Shown one piece after another: positions 12,127 to 24,496 of a stretch of DNA of 64,000 bases. Position 1 is the first letter of the stretch; every line of letters begins with the position of its first letter. The position numbers and the translations under genes are program-made. Under the pieces are notes generated by a model. It was given only the letters and a program-made list of their open reading frames with translations, had not been told where the DNA came from and did not search any database. Source of the stretch: Datnioides undecimradiatus (lineage: Eukaryota; Chordata; Actinopteri; Lobotiformes; Datnioididae); assembly GCA_008933995.1 (NCBI GenBank), contig WARS01000007.1, positions 10,840,623-10,904,622 on the forward strand, given 5' to 3'.

Positions 12127-12554
12127 TTTCTCACCCTCCTTCATCCACATCTACTCTCCTCTACTGCTTTCCTACATTTCCCATGATGCCTTTTCACAAC
12201 CCACAGAATATGTGCAAATTTATTCCACTCTGCGGAGGATTTTATACTTAGGCAATGAACCAGCATCATTTTTTCCCTTTACTTTAAAGAAAAAAAAAGC
12301 GAGACGTGGCTGCGGCTGCATTGTCACTGGAGAAATTGGTATCTCTTTCTCCATTATGATGGATTTCTCTCTGTATTGTTGCTGAAAGTCAGTGTGAAAT
12401 GATAAACTCGGCCGAGGCTCCTGTGGAATTATCTTGACGGCTCCTCATCTGCAGTTAACTAGTTTTCCTTACAAGATGAAAAAAATGCCTTTTTGTGCAA
12501 AGTGCAAAGAAAAGTGTTGGAGAATTTCAGGATGGACCAGATACAGCATGTGTC
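12127..12554. other. Non-coding DNA, nothing recognised
   Basis: Between the hAT target-site duplication and the Tc1-like fragment there is unique-looking sequence without motifs I can name. An A-run lies at 12289-12298. Confidence 0.5.
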
Positions 12555-12895
12555 CAAAAGTAAGTAGACAGTCCTGCTCTGCTTTTGTTCGTGGTATGGT
12601 TTCAAGTAAGGAAACTCTTGAAGGTGCACCATAGGAATATATTCTAGTGTGTTTCCAGCTTTATGGCGACACTCTGGTCAGTTTGTTTTAACTTGACACC
12701 ACTCCCTGGTGCAAAGTGAGGTCAGTAAAGAAATGCTTCCCCCAGTTTTTGTGGAAGTATTTGAGTTTCCAGCACATAGTCCAGACCTCAACCCCAAAAC
12801 CTTTAGGATGAAGAGGAACATCAGCCATGAACGGGCCCCCATCACCAAACATCAGCACCCAATGTCACTAATGGCCTCGTGGCGTGGTTCCAAAA
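12555..12895 (+). pseudogene. Tc1/mariner-type transposase 3' fragment
   Basis: Decayed sequence reads in the order expected of a Tc1-like transposase C-terminal half, in shifting frames. It starts with gtgtccaaaagtaagt, then an AAGGAAACTCTTGA..GGTGCA segment, a CCAGCTTTATGGCGAC segment (family: CCAGCTTTGTGG.AACA), GTGCAAAGTGAGGTC.GTAAAGAAATG, and CATAGTCCAGACCTCAACCCC (His-Ser-Pro-Asp-Leu-Asn-Pro at 12775-12795). A small deletion right after NP removes the residues that normally include the catalytic glutamate (NPIEHLW becomes NPKTFRM). Several frameshifts make it non-functional. Only a 5'-truncated remnant is present; its ends are approximate. Confidence 0.7.
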
Positions 12896-13375
12896 CATAT
12901 CGGTGTCAAGATACTAAGGAAACAAGACAAGTATCTCTTATATATTTCTACAGAAAAAACCTTTTTATTCTTGATCCCATTCCCTGGTTAAGAGGTTGCT
13001 TGCCCTCTTTCACTCCTCCTGTGTCGATCCATCCCTCTGCAGCCACGGACTGTCATCTTAGGTTTAACGTGAGGGGCGATGGAGGTGGGGGGAGGCGTAA
13101 GGGAAGCAGGCGAGAGGAGGAAGCTGTGCATGAGGAGGGAGGAAAAAAAAACACAAGAACAGTAGGGGAGCTCAGGACGGCGGTTGAGATGAGGATTTGG
13201 TGTGTGTGTGTGTGTGTGTGTGTGTGAGTGTGCGTGTGTGTATGTGTGTGTGTGTGTGTGTGTTAGTGACCAACGTCCACAAAAAGAGATGTATGCATTT
13301 TTTTGTGAATGTGAATTCTGTGTGTTCGAGCTTACTTTTGTGTCTTTGTGTTTGTTTGTCTGCAAGTCTGTTTCC

Positions 13376-13414
<39 letters not shown>

Positions 13415-16045
13415 TGGGGACGCACCCTCAAAGAGTGGTCCACGGCAGGGGGTCATTCATGATTTCATCACCCAAGCGCTACATAAAGCTCCCTCAAACA
13501 CTCGTCCTTTTCTCTCGCAGCCCCTCTTTGCTTCTTTCCCATGCTCCCTCTCTCCCTCTTTTTCCACGTCATTCCTGCAAGCTTCCTTCACGCCACGTTT
13601 TCTCAGCCCTCTCTGCTGCTTTACCATTCTCCGGCCGTCAGCCCCCCCCCATTCACTCATCTGTGGATTTGCACCACTTCTGCCCTTATCTCCTCCTGCT
13701 CCCCTTTGATTTTATCTCCATTCTCCATCTCTTTCTCCTGCTCTCCACTCTTGTTCACACCTTGCTTTTTAGTTTCTGCATCCTCTGTCATCCTCTCTCT
13801 TACTGTCTCTCTCTCACTCTCTCACTGTCTCTTTCTTTCTCTTACTCTAAAGTGATGCAGTGACACGGATTGAACCTTAGTAGAGAAACACGTAAAACCT
13901 CAGTCTCTTTCATATACAGACATATTCACGAATACACGGTCATGCACATGAGTTCACACTGTGGATGGAAGATGAAATCGTTACTACAACATAACAACGT
14001 AACTTCACATTGTCCTCTTTCCTAGTTCATTCATGCTGAACGTGAACAGCAGATGAAAACATAGAGAAGATGTAATATCATTTCTGTATTTATAAGATAG
14101 ATCTGACTGGAGATGTTTAATTTTGTTATTATTTGATTTGAATTTTGCTATCTCACCCCATTATGTGACCGAGATCCTGTTATTAGCAATCAAGGAGCAA
14201 ATGCAAACGACTGGCAGCATTTAGTGACCCACTTGAGGGCACTGGATTATCATTAGCTGTAATTCTGGGACTGGACGGGTCACTGCAACAGAGATCCAGG
14301 GTGAACTGGAGTACGTACGTTACCATCCGGAGTGTTTTGGTGTCAATCAAAGCCAATCAGTTAAGCAGCACCCTGAACTACTTACTGGTTCGTAATAAAA
14401 GAATCCAGATTTTACAGACAAGGAGTTACAAAGTGCCCAAAATCCCCTCTCTGATGCCAAAATGTTTTATATTTCCAGCACAACTTACAAACACCGACTG
14501 AGCTGTGCACAGTTTCCCCGTGCTTTGAGTATGCGCCCCTCATCCCTTTAATTAAGTGTTGCAGATGGAGGGTGGTGGTGGCGGGCATTTCTGCCCCCAT
14601 CAGACGACTAAGGGGATGCAATCAAAGAAAAAGGAAAGCTTTCATATATCCTACAAACAGTTTTTGGATGACAGATATTGGAAAAATCACCTTTTAACCT
14701 CCGCCAGCACAGACTGTGTCATACCCAATTTATTACCTTATTTTCCAATGAAATTACGTTGCCGCTGTTGCATGCGAGCATTTCTTACGGTTGAGTTTGG
14801 ATTAAATTGAAACACAGGTTTCTGTGTGATGGGAAGCTACAGTAAATCTAAAGGACATCTGCATCTGTGCCAAGATTACATAAGATTACTCTCAGCAGGT
14901 GGAGGCACTTTTTTTTTTTTTAATGCTAAGAATCAATCATTTTTTTGTTTTTTGATTGTTTGTTTTGGCTCTCTCCGCTAACGCACTCTCAATAATGTTT
15001 GAATTTGAACATACACAGGGCTTCTCTCTCTCTCACTCTCTCCGCTAAGCCAATCCCACCAAAGCCACAAGTTCAACCGGCAGCAGAAGGAGTTTGTTGC
15101 CCTACGAGACCTCAGGCCTCACAGGGCCTGCTCTCCCTCGCCAAGACCCCGGTCCCCCACACCATGACCCATCCCCTCAAAGACGCCCCTCCAGCACTTT
15201 GCGGCCCCAGAGCTGAACAGCCCGGGCTTCACAAGCAGCTGCAATGCCATACTATTGGACTGTCACAGCAACCGATGCTAACATAGAATAGGACTTTGGA
15301 TGCGCTCTGTGTCATGCCACTGAAAGCATCGCAACTCGTTCACCACTCAAACGAACACATACACCACTGATGCCGATCAGGACATCGCTTTTCCTGTGTG
15401 ACAGATTTGTGCTTTTTGAATGATAACTACCCCATTCACGTCAGACCTTACAGGAAGAGTCAGTTCAGAAATTAAAATAAAAGCATAAATTAGTCTTGCG
15501 AGTTTTATGGAATTCATTTAACTCAAAGGTCAGAGCAGAACCTTGAAATGCATTCACCCCTTTGAATTTTAATAAAAATTCAGCCCTGTGACTTCAGTTT
15601 GTGACAGTCGCTCTAAGACAGACCGATATCTCTCTCCTGGACACGTTTTCGGGATTTTCATTAGCACACGTATTCACGTATTGGAATGATGAGGGATTGA
15701 TGAAAGGCAGTGCTCTCTTTTATACTATAACTGTGAGCAAAACATCTAAAAACATCATTTTGAAAGTTATGGATCCCAATTTTGGAAAAAGTATGGAAAT
15801 ATAGGAGTGGTGTGTGCCTGTGTGTGTGTGTATGTGTGTGGGTGTATGTGGCTTTGTTCTCTGAAGTGAAACATCAAATGACTGTCTTCTTGGAAATCCA
15901 TAACATCTGCCTCTTCTCTCTCAGCAGACTGTATACACACACACACACACACACACACGCACGCACACACACACACTAAGAGGACAATAGGACCTGTGGA
16001 TGATGGACTGGCTTCCCTCATCTCTCTGCACTAAATGGAAACACC

Positions 16046-16076
<31 letters not shown>

Positions 16077-16760
16077 CTCATTGGCATGCCTATATGCCTG
16101 CACATGTCCTGTCAGACCCAAGAAGGCATTTAAAACACTAACAAGGCTTCTATTCACTTTGGCCTCATGCCAGCCTGCACACATATACGCACATGCATGT
16201 GTGCACACACACAGAGAGCCCATAGAGCCTCACAGACGAGCAATTGCAGATTATGCAGATAAAACGAACGCATGCGTGCTCACACACACGCACGCACATA
16301 CGGCTCTGAGTTCTACAATTACACAGGAATATTTGGATAGAAAATTCCCTGACACCCCAGGTGACTGACCCCGTGGTGTTGAGAAAACACACACTCCTCT
16401 CACCCGCACACGCGAATGTTCCTGTCAGCCAGATGAAATTGCCCTTCAAAGTAACTGCACAATCAACAGCAGCACAGGTCTGACCGAAGACTCTCCACAG
16501 CTTTCTGATTGTTTCTGTGTGATCTCATTGCACTGCGTGTGCGCTACGTGGCCTCTACTACGTGTGTGCGCCAGAGAAAGGGTCCTTTCGCAGGTGACGT
16601 CGGTGGCATTTGTGCGCCGCAGCACGGAGCGGTTAGTCGTGTTACATTCCATCCACATCCAGCTAACACCTTACCCTGGCCTTTGATACTCTAAAGTACA
16701 CACACACACGGGCACAAACGGGGCGAGCTTGTGCATTCCCTCTTTAATTTTTCATTTTTT
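12896..16760. other. Non-coding DNA with microsatellites
   Basis: Simple repeats dominate 13195-13420 (TG, then (GA)n at 13393-13414), a long pyrimidine-rich stretch covers about 13490-13850, and CA arrays lie at 15934-15976 and 16060-16077. The interval 14160-14290 has TTAGCAATCA/CATTAGCTGTAATT-like cores and could be regulatory. No gene was recognised. The Ser/Leu-rich frames at 13197-13863 are translated low-complexity DNA. Confidence 0.5.
13200..13414 (+). repeat. Compound TG / GA microsatellite cluster
   Basis: TG arrays occupy 13200-13262 (interrupted) and 13376-13392, followed directly by (GA)n at 13393-13414. Confidence 0.9.
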
Positions 16761-17033
16761 TTAATTAATAGAATAGAATAGATAGAAGTATTTTATTAAT
16801 CCCCTGAGGGAAATTTCGTTATTACCGCAGCACCAACAGTAATAACATAACAGAGATAGCATAAAACGTACAAAAGATAAAAAATGAATAAGATAAAAAT
16901 AGAATATAGAATATAGAACTAGAACTAAAATATTTACAAATTTACATAAATAAGTGTGAGAAGAACAGATGTGCAAAATCGAGCGATGTTTAGGAGAAGC
17001 AGAGTAAACAGATGAGAATGGACAAAGAGTGCC

Positions 17034-17513
17034 TCATCTGTCACACAGTGGTGAGCTATTGTAAAGTCTAATTGCAAATGGGAGAAATGACTTATTGAAC
17101 CGTTGTTTGTGACAGCGGAGCTGAATCAGTCTGTTTAAGAAGGAGCTCCGCTGTCTCTGTATTGTGTCATGGAGGGGGTGGGATGGATTGTCCAGGATGG
17201 CGAGCATTTTGTTCAGTGACTTCCTGTTCCTCACTGACTCAAATGCCTCCAGATCGTGTCCAACAACTTGTCCAGCCTTGTGGATCAGTTTGTTGATCCT
17301 GCTGGCGTCCCTAGCACTGATGCTGCTCCCCCAGCAGACCACAGCAACGTAGAGTGCACTGGCTACCACAGACTGGTAGAAGACCTCCAACATCCTGCTG
17401 CAGACATTGAAGGATTTGAGCTTCCTCAGGAAGTAGAGTCTGCTCATCCCCTTCTTGTACACAGCATCAGTGTTGGTGCTCCAGTCCAGCCTGGTGTTCA
17501 GGTGAACACCCAA
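17034..17513 (-). pseudogene. LINE reverse transcriptase, C-terminal part
   Basis: This is the longest intact piece of the LINE (159 codons). It reads MGVHLNTRLDWSTNTDAVYK, then SRLYFLRKLKSFNVC, FYQSVVASALYVAVVCWGSS, NKLIHKAGQVVG and the C-terminus SFLPFAIRLYNSS. These are the thumb and connection motifs of CR1/L2/Rex1 reverse transcriptases (YLG(V)HLD..LDW; FLR+L+SF.V; VVCWG; SFLP.AIRLYN), and the stop falls at the expected place just after RLYN. Confidence 0.85.
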
Positions 17514-17707
17514 GTACCTGTAGTGCTCCCCCCGATCTTAACAGGCTCAATTTTGGCCCCTGTCCTCCTGAAGTCAACCACCAGTTCCTTGGTCACATTC
17601 AGGAGAAGATGATTCCTGTTACACCACTCCACAAAGTTGTCCTCCACCTGCCTGTACGCCAACTCCAGCCCATCCCTGATACATCCCACCACCGCAAAGT
17701 CATCCAC
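17498..17707 (-). pseudogene. LINE reverse transcriptase, YxDD-region fragment
   Basis: The frame begins MDDFAVVGCIRDG, where the family has Tyr-Xaa-Asp-Asp with A-V-V-G. It continues VEDNFVEWCNRNHLLLNVTK, ELVVDFRRT. The N-terminal RT motifs that should precede it are absent. A frameshift around 17500-17515 leads to the next piece. Confidence 0.78.
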
Positions 17708-17735
17708 CCTAACCCATCCAAAGTAACCCTAACCC
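17707..17735. repeat. Short telomere-like CCCTAA motifs at the LINE deletion
   Basis: CCCTAACCC at 17707-17715 and TAACCCTAACCC at 17724-17735 occur exactly where the LINE reading jumps from the linker to the RT catalytic motif. They do not belong to the expected LINE coding sequence. Confidence 0.6.
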
Positions 17736-17888
17736 TTGGTGTCTGAGAAGGTGTGAAAAGGTCTCATCCTGTGTGGGAGGGCCCAGCAGGGGGTCCTGTG
17801 CTGAACCTGTTGAAGAACATGTTCAGTTGGTGAACAGTTAGGTGACAGTTAGGTGACAGTTTCACCTTAAGTTCCCGCTGCACCCTTT

Positions 17889-18089
17889 TCAACTCCCCCT
17901 TGTCACCAGACCTGAAGGCTCTCTTTTTTCATTCAGGAGCTTCTTCAGTTCACTGGTGATCCAGGGTTTGTTGTTAGGGAAACAGCGTACAGTCCAGGTT
18001 GGGATGGTGGTATCCTCACAGAACTTGATGTAGTCTGTGATGCAGTCCGTGATGCTGTTAATATCATCCCCATGAGGCTCACAGAGCAC
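17889..18089 (-). pseudogene. LINE linker between endonuclease and RT
   Basis: The frame reads CEPHGDDINSITDCITDYIK, then FCEDTTIPTWTVRCFPNNKP and WITSELKKLLNEKR. The pattern T.CI.DYI.FC.D...P..TV+.FPNNKPW+....K.LLN.KK is the conserved linker just before the RT domain in fish Rex1/L2-like LINEs. The element then loses the first RT motifs. Confidence 0.8.
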
Positions 18090-18151
18090 ATTCTAGTCAG
18101 TACAGTCAAAGCAGTCCTACAGTGCTTCACTACAGTGCTGGGTCCACCTCC

Positions 18152-18565
18152 TCATAGTCCTTGTGGAGACAGGCTGCCTTTGAACTGCAGATTGTGGTCT
18201 GATCTGCCAAGTGGGGGCAGGGCGGTGGCACTGTATGAGTCCTTGACATTAGCATACAGAAGGTCCAGTGTCCTGTTGTCACGTGTACTGCAATCAACAA
18301 ACTGATGAAAAGTTGGGAGGGTTGAGTCCAGGTTTGTGTGATTAAAATCACCAGTGATGGCCACAAAAGCTTCAGGGTGTCGTGATTGTAACCTGGCGAC
18401 ATAGGTGTGTATTACGTCACATGCCACCTTGTGGTCAGCTGACGGTGGGATGTAAACGCCGAGCAAGATGGCGCAGGAGAATTCCCGTGGCAAATAGTAT
18501 GGACGCATACCTATGGCCAAAAGTTCAATGTCCGGGGAACAGAGCCGCTCCTTCACATCTCTCAT
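18152..18565 (-). pseudogene. LINE endonuclease domain, C-terminal part
   Basis: The frame contains CSPDIELLAIGMRPYYLPRE, VYIPPSA, ITGDFNHTNLDSTLPTFHQF, STRDNRTLDLLYAN and LGRSDHNLQ. GDFNH and GRSDH are the catalytic Asp/Asn and Asp/His motifs of the endonuclease; both are intact. The frame breaks after SDHNLQFKGSLS. Confidence 0.85.
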
Positions 18566-18791
18566 TCACGTACACTGCAATCCCCCCTCCTTTCTTCTTA
18601 CTGCTCGTCATAGCGTGTCTGTCCGCCCGAAAAACCCTGAAGCCGGGTATGGATGCACAGTGGTCGGGGAAGTCAGAGTGCAGCCAAGTCTCTGTGAAGC
18701 ACATTACGCTGCTCTCCCGGTACTCCCTCTGGGTCTGAACCAGCACACACAGCTTGTCCATCTTATTGCCCAGCGATCTCATGTTCCCCAT
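18525..18791 (-). pseudogene. LINE endonuclease domain, N-terminal part
   Basis: The frame starts MGNMRSLGNKMDKLCVLVQT and contains CFTETWLHSDFPDH followed by ADRHAMTSSKKKGGGIAVYV. The ..N.RSL.NK.DEL, TETWL and GGG(I/L)AVYVN motifs belong to the exonuclease-endonuclease-phosphatase fold of CR1/L2/Rex1 LINEs; the E in TETWL is the metal-binding glutamate. A frameshift near 18540 moves the reading into the next fragment. Confidence 0.8.
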
Positions 18792-21700
18792 TATGATCGA
18801 CGGGACTGATGGTTTAAATCTTCTTCACCTCGCTCTCAGCTTAGCCCCGGATCTGCACCCGCGGCGTCTCCTCCTCAGCTCCTTGGGGATCTCAGGCCTG
18901 GCTCCGGCCAGTAGCGCTGTTTTGGAGAGCGCAAGCAGCTGATCGTGGGTGTAAACAATGCCCATGCCTGAGATAACTGTCATGTTATATAACCAGCATA
19001 TAACCAGCTTTTCCTTCAACTGGCCTGTATTGCCATATTTAAATTAATAGTAATAATGATAATAATAATAATAACACAGATGGCTCTGAATGCCATTCAA
19101 AATAAAAAAAAGTTTGTCATTTCACTGAGGGCATTTCCAAGGATGCATGTGTGCAACACACAAGCATGCAGAAAATGAAATGCACATCCTTTTGAATTAA
19201 TGCCAGTGTTCAGAACATGCATGCAACATGTTCAGATCTACAGGTGGTGCCACTCAACAGGTTAACGTGACGCAGAGGGTAAGGCGGCAATGTGTCTGCA
19301 AAACAAGGGTAAGAAGAAGCAAAGCACTCTCTGACATGAACGTGGCTTTAAATGACGCAGGTATCGAAAGTATGTCAAAAATTGGATCCGCGAGTGTTTG
19401 ACAAGGAGGGAAATGTGATCAGCATGTTGGAGAAGGCATGAAAACTCCACCTTACAGATGAAAGATAATTAAAAACACAACAACAAAAGCACAGAACAAA
19501 AGTGATGTTCCCCTTTTTCCGTACTTTCATTCGTAATATGGTCCAAACTTTTGGTTTTAAATCCACATTGCCGTAAGTTTCCTTTCAGCGTCTCTCGCCC
19601 CCCCGCTCCCTTTTGAGCATCTTTTTCACTGTCAGATTAAAGCCTTTGCAAAAGTACATTATGAGCAACAAACCTCACTTCAGTATATTCTCTCTGCATT
19701 TAAGTGGACTCCAGAACAATGAGCTCTTCTCTTTTCAGATAGTTTCGGTGTAATGGGGAGCAGACACAGATCGGCTCTCAACCTGCCAGAAAATACACTA
19801 ATGTGTTTATAATGAGGAACAAGTGTATTATGACTCATGTCACAATGAATGAACTTCAGAGTGAATCATTACTGATGTCGGCTCTCTTAATGCACCCCTT
19901 TTCTTTTCTTTTTTTTTTTCTTTGGCTCCAGTGTGCGACATTTCTCAAAAGCAGTCTTTGTAATGGAGCGGAGTAAATATTTCACCAGCATTTGATCGGA
20001 TTTTACATTTTAAATTCTGTTCCTCGAGAAAGAAAGTAAAAGGTGGAAGTCCTGAATAGTGAGTGATTCATAAATTACCGAGTGCTGTTTGAATCCACTA
20101 ATTTCATTTTGTCAGTGACATTGCAGATTCACTTTCTTTAGGAGTTATAAAAACTTCAGAGTGATTGAAGATCTGAGTCTTTGTCTGAGTATTTAATGCT
20201 GCACCGCTGACTGGAGTCTCTGCATGCAAGACATGCTGAATAAGAAACTCATAAGTGGAAATGTTGAATAAATGTTTTTCTCAACTCCAACCTATCATTT
20301 GTTTGGACTGAAAAAGAATCCCGACCACGGGTATATCCTGTGTGAAGGCAGACAGGAGGCTGTGTTGTTATGACAAGCAATCTGCAAACCTGTGGCCTTG
20401 GCTCGGTCTGACCATGGCCTTGTCCACTCTGCCACTGCGCCAGGGAAACGATTAAACACACCGTGTATGTGTACGCGGATGCGAGCATTCATTGGTAGCA
20501 GGTAGTGTTTAGCCACAGGGGCGCTGAAACCGTAAACCTCGATATGTATTCCAAATTCAATGTAGACCTTGGGAAGCTGTTATGTTGTTGTTTCCCAAAT
20601 CGTGGAGCGCAGTACTTCAGGAACACACAGAAGAAAACACAAATCTAATGAAGGGTTAGAGCGATAAAAATACATGATTATATTTCCTGCAGGATGTTTT
20701 TGCCAGAACATAATATTTGCATGTAGCAACAATGGTTACACATTAACTGTTTCCGAGAGCACTGGCACAAGACAGATGGTGTCTTCAGCTGAATCTCCTT
20801 TTTCAGTGTTGGTTGTTGGTGCTTTCGGTGAAGTGTAACAGGTGTCGTCAAATCCAGGTGCAGCACAGAAAAGCTGTCCACTTCAAAAATGCCAATCTGG
20901 GCTTCACTTCAGTCGAAAGTCCACTGAGCTCCCCTGCGGTTGACGCCAGATGTTAAATGTTAAGTTAATTGGTACGAGTCAGTAAGAGTGCTTCACTGAT
21001 GCCTTCCATCCGCGTCGTCAGGTGATCAAAACCAATTCAGGAGCATTTATTGTGAGGTTTGAAGGCACGATGATATCATAAGCAGCTGCACGGTTTGCAT
21101 GGTAAAGAGGGTTAAAGGCTGTGAGCGCGATTTTGTGACAGTTTGGATTCCAAACTGGATACAATACCTCAAATTTAGAAGATACGAAACAATAAAACGA
21201 CACCCTACATTTTTTTTCTGTTTTACCCAACAGAAGATGCACAAATAGCCCAAAAAAGGTCTAAAACTGGCAAAATATTCAAACAAAAAGCAGTCAAGCG
21301 CCTGAATTGGCAAGCTTCCAGTACTCGTCAATCTACCTGGCAATTTAGAGTTTAGATTTCACACCTTCTCGTCTTCGGTGCCGCCACCTCGTCCTCCCTT
21401 TCGGCCCCTTTTCAGCTGTCCGTCTCCAAAAACGAGGCGGCAATGGAGACAACCATGGCGTAATCATTCGTCTAATCTGTTAATCCCATTAATTATCACA
21501 CAGCCATTATTCTACCCAGTCATAATCCCCCCCTTACTCCCCCACAGGAGACCTCCACCACACGTATAGACAGGAGCCAGTGCACGACGTCTGCATGTCT
21601 GCGCGCATACAGAAAAAGCGGAAGACTGCGAACTGTAACGAAACATGAGAAATAAGACTACAGTGTTCAAATACGTTCAGTGCATTTTCACAATGCTACC

Positions 21701-24457
21701 TGTGCCATATTGCTTTAAGATTTCAGTTGGAGCCATCAGCAGATTGTGACGCCCAAATGCCGTTGAAACAGTGGAGTCCATAGATGAAAGGTTGTATCTT
21801 GAGCTAGAGGATCCGCACTTCATTCAGACTAAGGCTGAAAAGTCTCTAAACCACACTTAAAAAGCCAATTTGTTAAAAACATTTTCGAGCAGACAGATAA
21901 GAGCTCAAACACACACACCCGCACACACCCACCAGTACAGGTTTATATATCAACCTCAATTGTATTCTTATCTCCGAAGAACACTTTGAACCCATCACTT
22001 TGATATTGAGTGGGTGTTCAAGGGGCTTTTTGGAGCTGCTACCAGTTGAGAAGGGCACGCAAGGATTTTTCTTATCATCAGACCAATTTTGAAAAATAAG
22101 CTTTTTTTTTTTTTTTTTTTTACTTTTTTTATTTGTTGTTTTGTTAAAAAACTAAAGGTGCTCTTTGAAAATTTGAAAATGTCAAAGCAGACGAGGCGGT
22201 TTTTGACCATTTCCTTCTGCTCCCCTGGTGGTTTTCCTCAGAACTTCCTTGTCTGAACTTCCTTTGTTGTTGTTGTTGTTTTGTTTTCATGTAGTCAAGT
22301 TGAGTGATGGTTTAATATCAGTGATAGCATTCTGCTCATTATTGAAGTTGTCCTCTAAATATTCACAGGAAGTAGCTGGGGGGTAAGTTGCTAAAAGCCT
22401 GAAACTCTTTAGTTCCCTCTTTGACAACATCAACACAAACTTCGCCCAGAACAATGTTTACGGTCCTGCTCGGTCTGACTAAGGCTGTAGTCCCTCACCT
22501 TGCTCTATCTTCGCAGTGATTGACACAGGAGAATGCGCGCAGACAGCATGTCTCAAACGTGACCTCGAACACGACATGAGCCTGCGAGCATGTAAATGGG
22601 CCCCGATGCCTCAGAAAGCAGGTTATGCACTGACCATAATTCATTCCCCCAGACCACTTAGCCTTATTAGTCCACAACAAAAGATTAATATTTCAAAACC
22701 ATAAACAACAAAAACAAACAGAGAAGCCACCGCAACACCATAACTCAGGCCTGGGCCACTTAACTTTATTGTAAACCAAATATTTAATATTTCAAACCAT
22801 AAACTAAAACAAACAGAGGAGCTCTTTGTCCTCCCAGAGTGCCATCCATCCTCTCCTCTCCTCTTCACTACCCCTCTACCCCTCCCTCCCTCCATCTCTC
22901 TCTTGTGTAATTTGTGTACAGTATATGTTTGTGCATTGTTTGCTCTGGTTTATCAAATCAATCAAACGCCATAAATGGAACAGCTGTCTGTCCACAAGGG
23001 GACAGGAAGAGATTAAGAAAATTGAGGAAGCTGGAAAAGAGAAAGATGGTTGGAGAAAGAAGGAAGAGAGTCACTAAGAAAGAGGAGAGGGGAAGAAATC
23101 AATGTGAGAGAGAAGTTGAGGAGGGAGGGCTTCAGCAGGAGGTAGAATGGGTCTGAACGATTCAGGCAGCACAGCAAGCATGTGACATGAGAGGGCAGGA
23201 GAGGGAGCAGGGAAGCAATTAACAAAAAGCGCAGCAATAAGAGAGTCAGAAATAACACACGGATATTGCATTTTTTGGGGGTGTGTGTGAAAGGAAGCGG
23301 TGGAGATGCAATGAACGTGGAGAAAAAAATGAAAAATAGGGAGAGAAACAGAGGGGAGGGGCTATTAGTGATTGTCTAGGTGATCAGCTCTCGTTGCCAT
23401 TATTGCATCTCGGAGTCAGCTCAAACACAACACACCATCACTCATGCGCTAATGACTAGCTTGCTCAGTGCTTCTGAAAAAGAAAAAAAAAAGAAACAGA
23501 GTCCAGCAGTCATCACATTTTAGTGTGTGGATGACTTCTTTATTTATTAATTTCTCTGGACTTACAAAACCCAATTTGGTAGAAATGAATGTTTGTTAAT
23601 CAGTTTTATTGTAGGAATGAGAAAAACTGTTTCTGTTTCCACACGCCGCTGCCTCTACGGTGGTTTTTAATAAGACCAAACAAAAGTATTTTTAGCAAAA
23701 GCACGGGGAAATCAAACTTGGGATGCGTGGAATAATGCTGAAAACATAAACAACTTTAATGAGGCGGCCCTTAGCCTGCGGATGCATTTAGACCCAAGCC
23801 GAAAGCAATGTTTAATGTGCATAAAGCAACAGTCTGCATATATCTATGAATGCATGTCCGGACCTATTGTAATATGAGCTCGTCACAGCTGGTGCATGGA
23901 TATGGATCTATATTCCACGTCACGCAGCCCTTTTCCACTTTGCGCCGCTGCTGCACATACTTGTCCGCTACCCATTGCTCTCCACTCAAAGCCCTACCAG
24001 CCCCTGTCACTTCAAGCTGTTGCACCAGGTTACACCTCTCTGTCTAAACGCTTGAGCCTCTTATGGATGCTCATATCAACCATCCTAAACACTCTAATAT
24101 TTATTCAATGGATTCAACATCCAGCTAGACTAATCTAATCTAATAACTCAAGTTCCAATTGGCAGATTAGCATTGTCATTCTTATATCCTCCCTCGTTAT
24201 TGTTGTCCCCATTGATTCCATTAAGTGTCGTCAATATGCCGTCTTGACAGCTGCGTCCGCGAATCTTTTTTTGTTTTGGGTCACCCGAGCCTTTATTGAG
24301 ACTTTTATGGACTGGAAGCTCTATTGATTGGAAAACGAAGGGGATCTGGTTTGGATTATTCCAGCTGATTCTGGATTTCATGGGCTGTATTGGTTCTTAA
24401 TTTCATCCGCAGATGGTGCACTCGCTGTGGGTTTGTGTATGTTAACCTCATCTGTGG

Positions 24458-24496
<39 letters not shown>

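Larger units (their letters stand above)
16762..19025 (-). mobile_element. Broken CR1/L2/Rex1-group non-LTR retrotransposon (LINE)
   Basis: Minus-strand sequence carries, in order: an N-terminal basic segment ending near 18825 (LLALSKTALL..RPEIPKELRRRRRG), an apurinic-type endonuclease in two frames (18525-18791 and 18152-18565), the endonuclease-RT linker (17889-18089), and the reverse-transcriptase C-terminal half (17034-17707). The 3' tail ends in a (TATTC)n-like run next to aataaaatacttc at 16766-16795. Much of the RT fingers and palm is missing between about 17710 and 17890, and there are several frameshifts. The jockey/CR1-type domain order and strong resemblance to fish Rex1/L2-like polyproteins support the class; the exact family is uncertain. 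It is inactive. Confidence 0.82.

Noticed and set aside
13197..13863. Long overlapping open frames of 86-170 codons on both strands
   Set aside because: They are translated TG/CA, GA and pyrimidine-rich DNA (runs of Cys-Val, Thr-His, Ser-Leu) and show no domain or splice structure.
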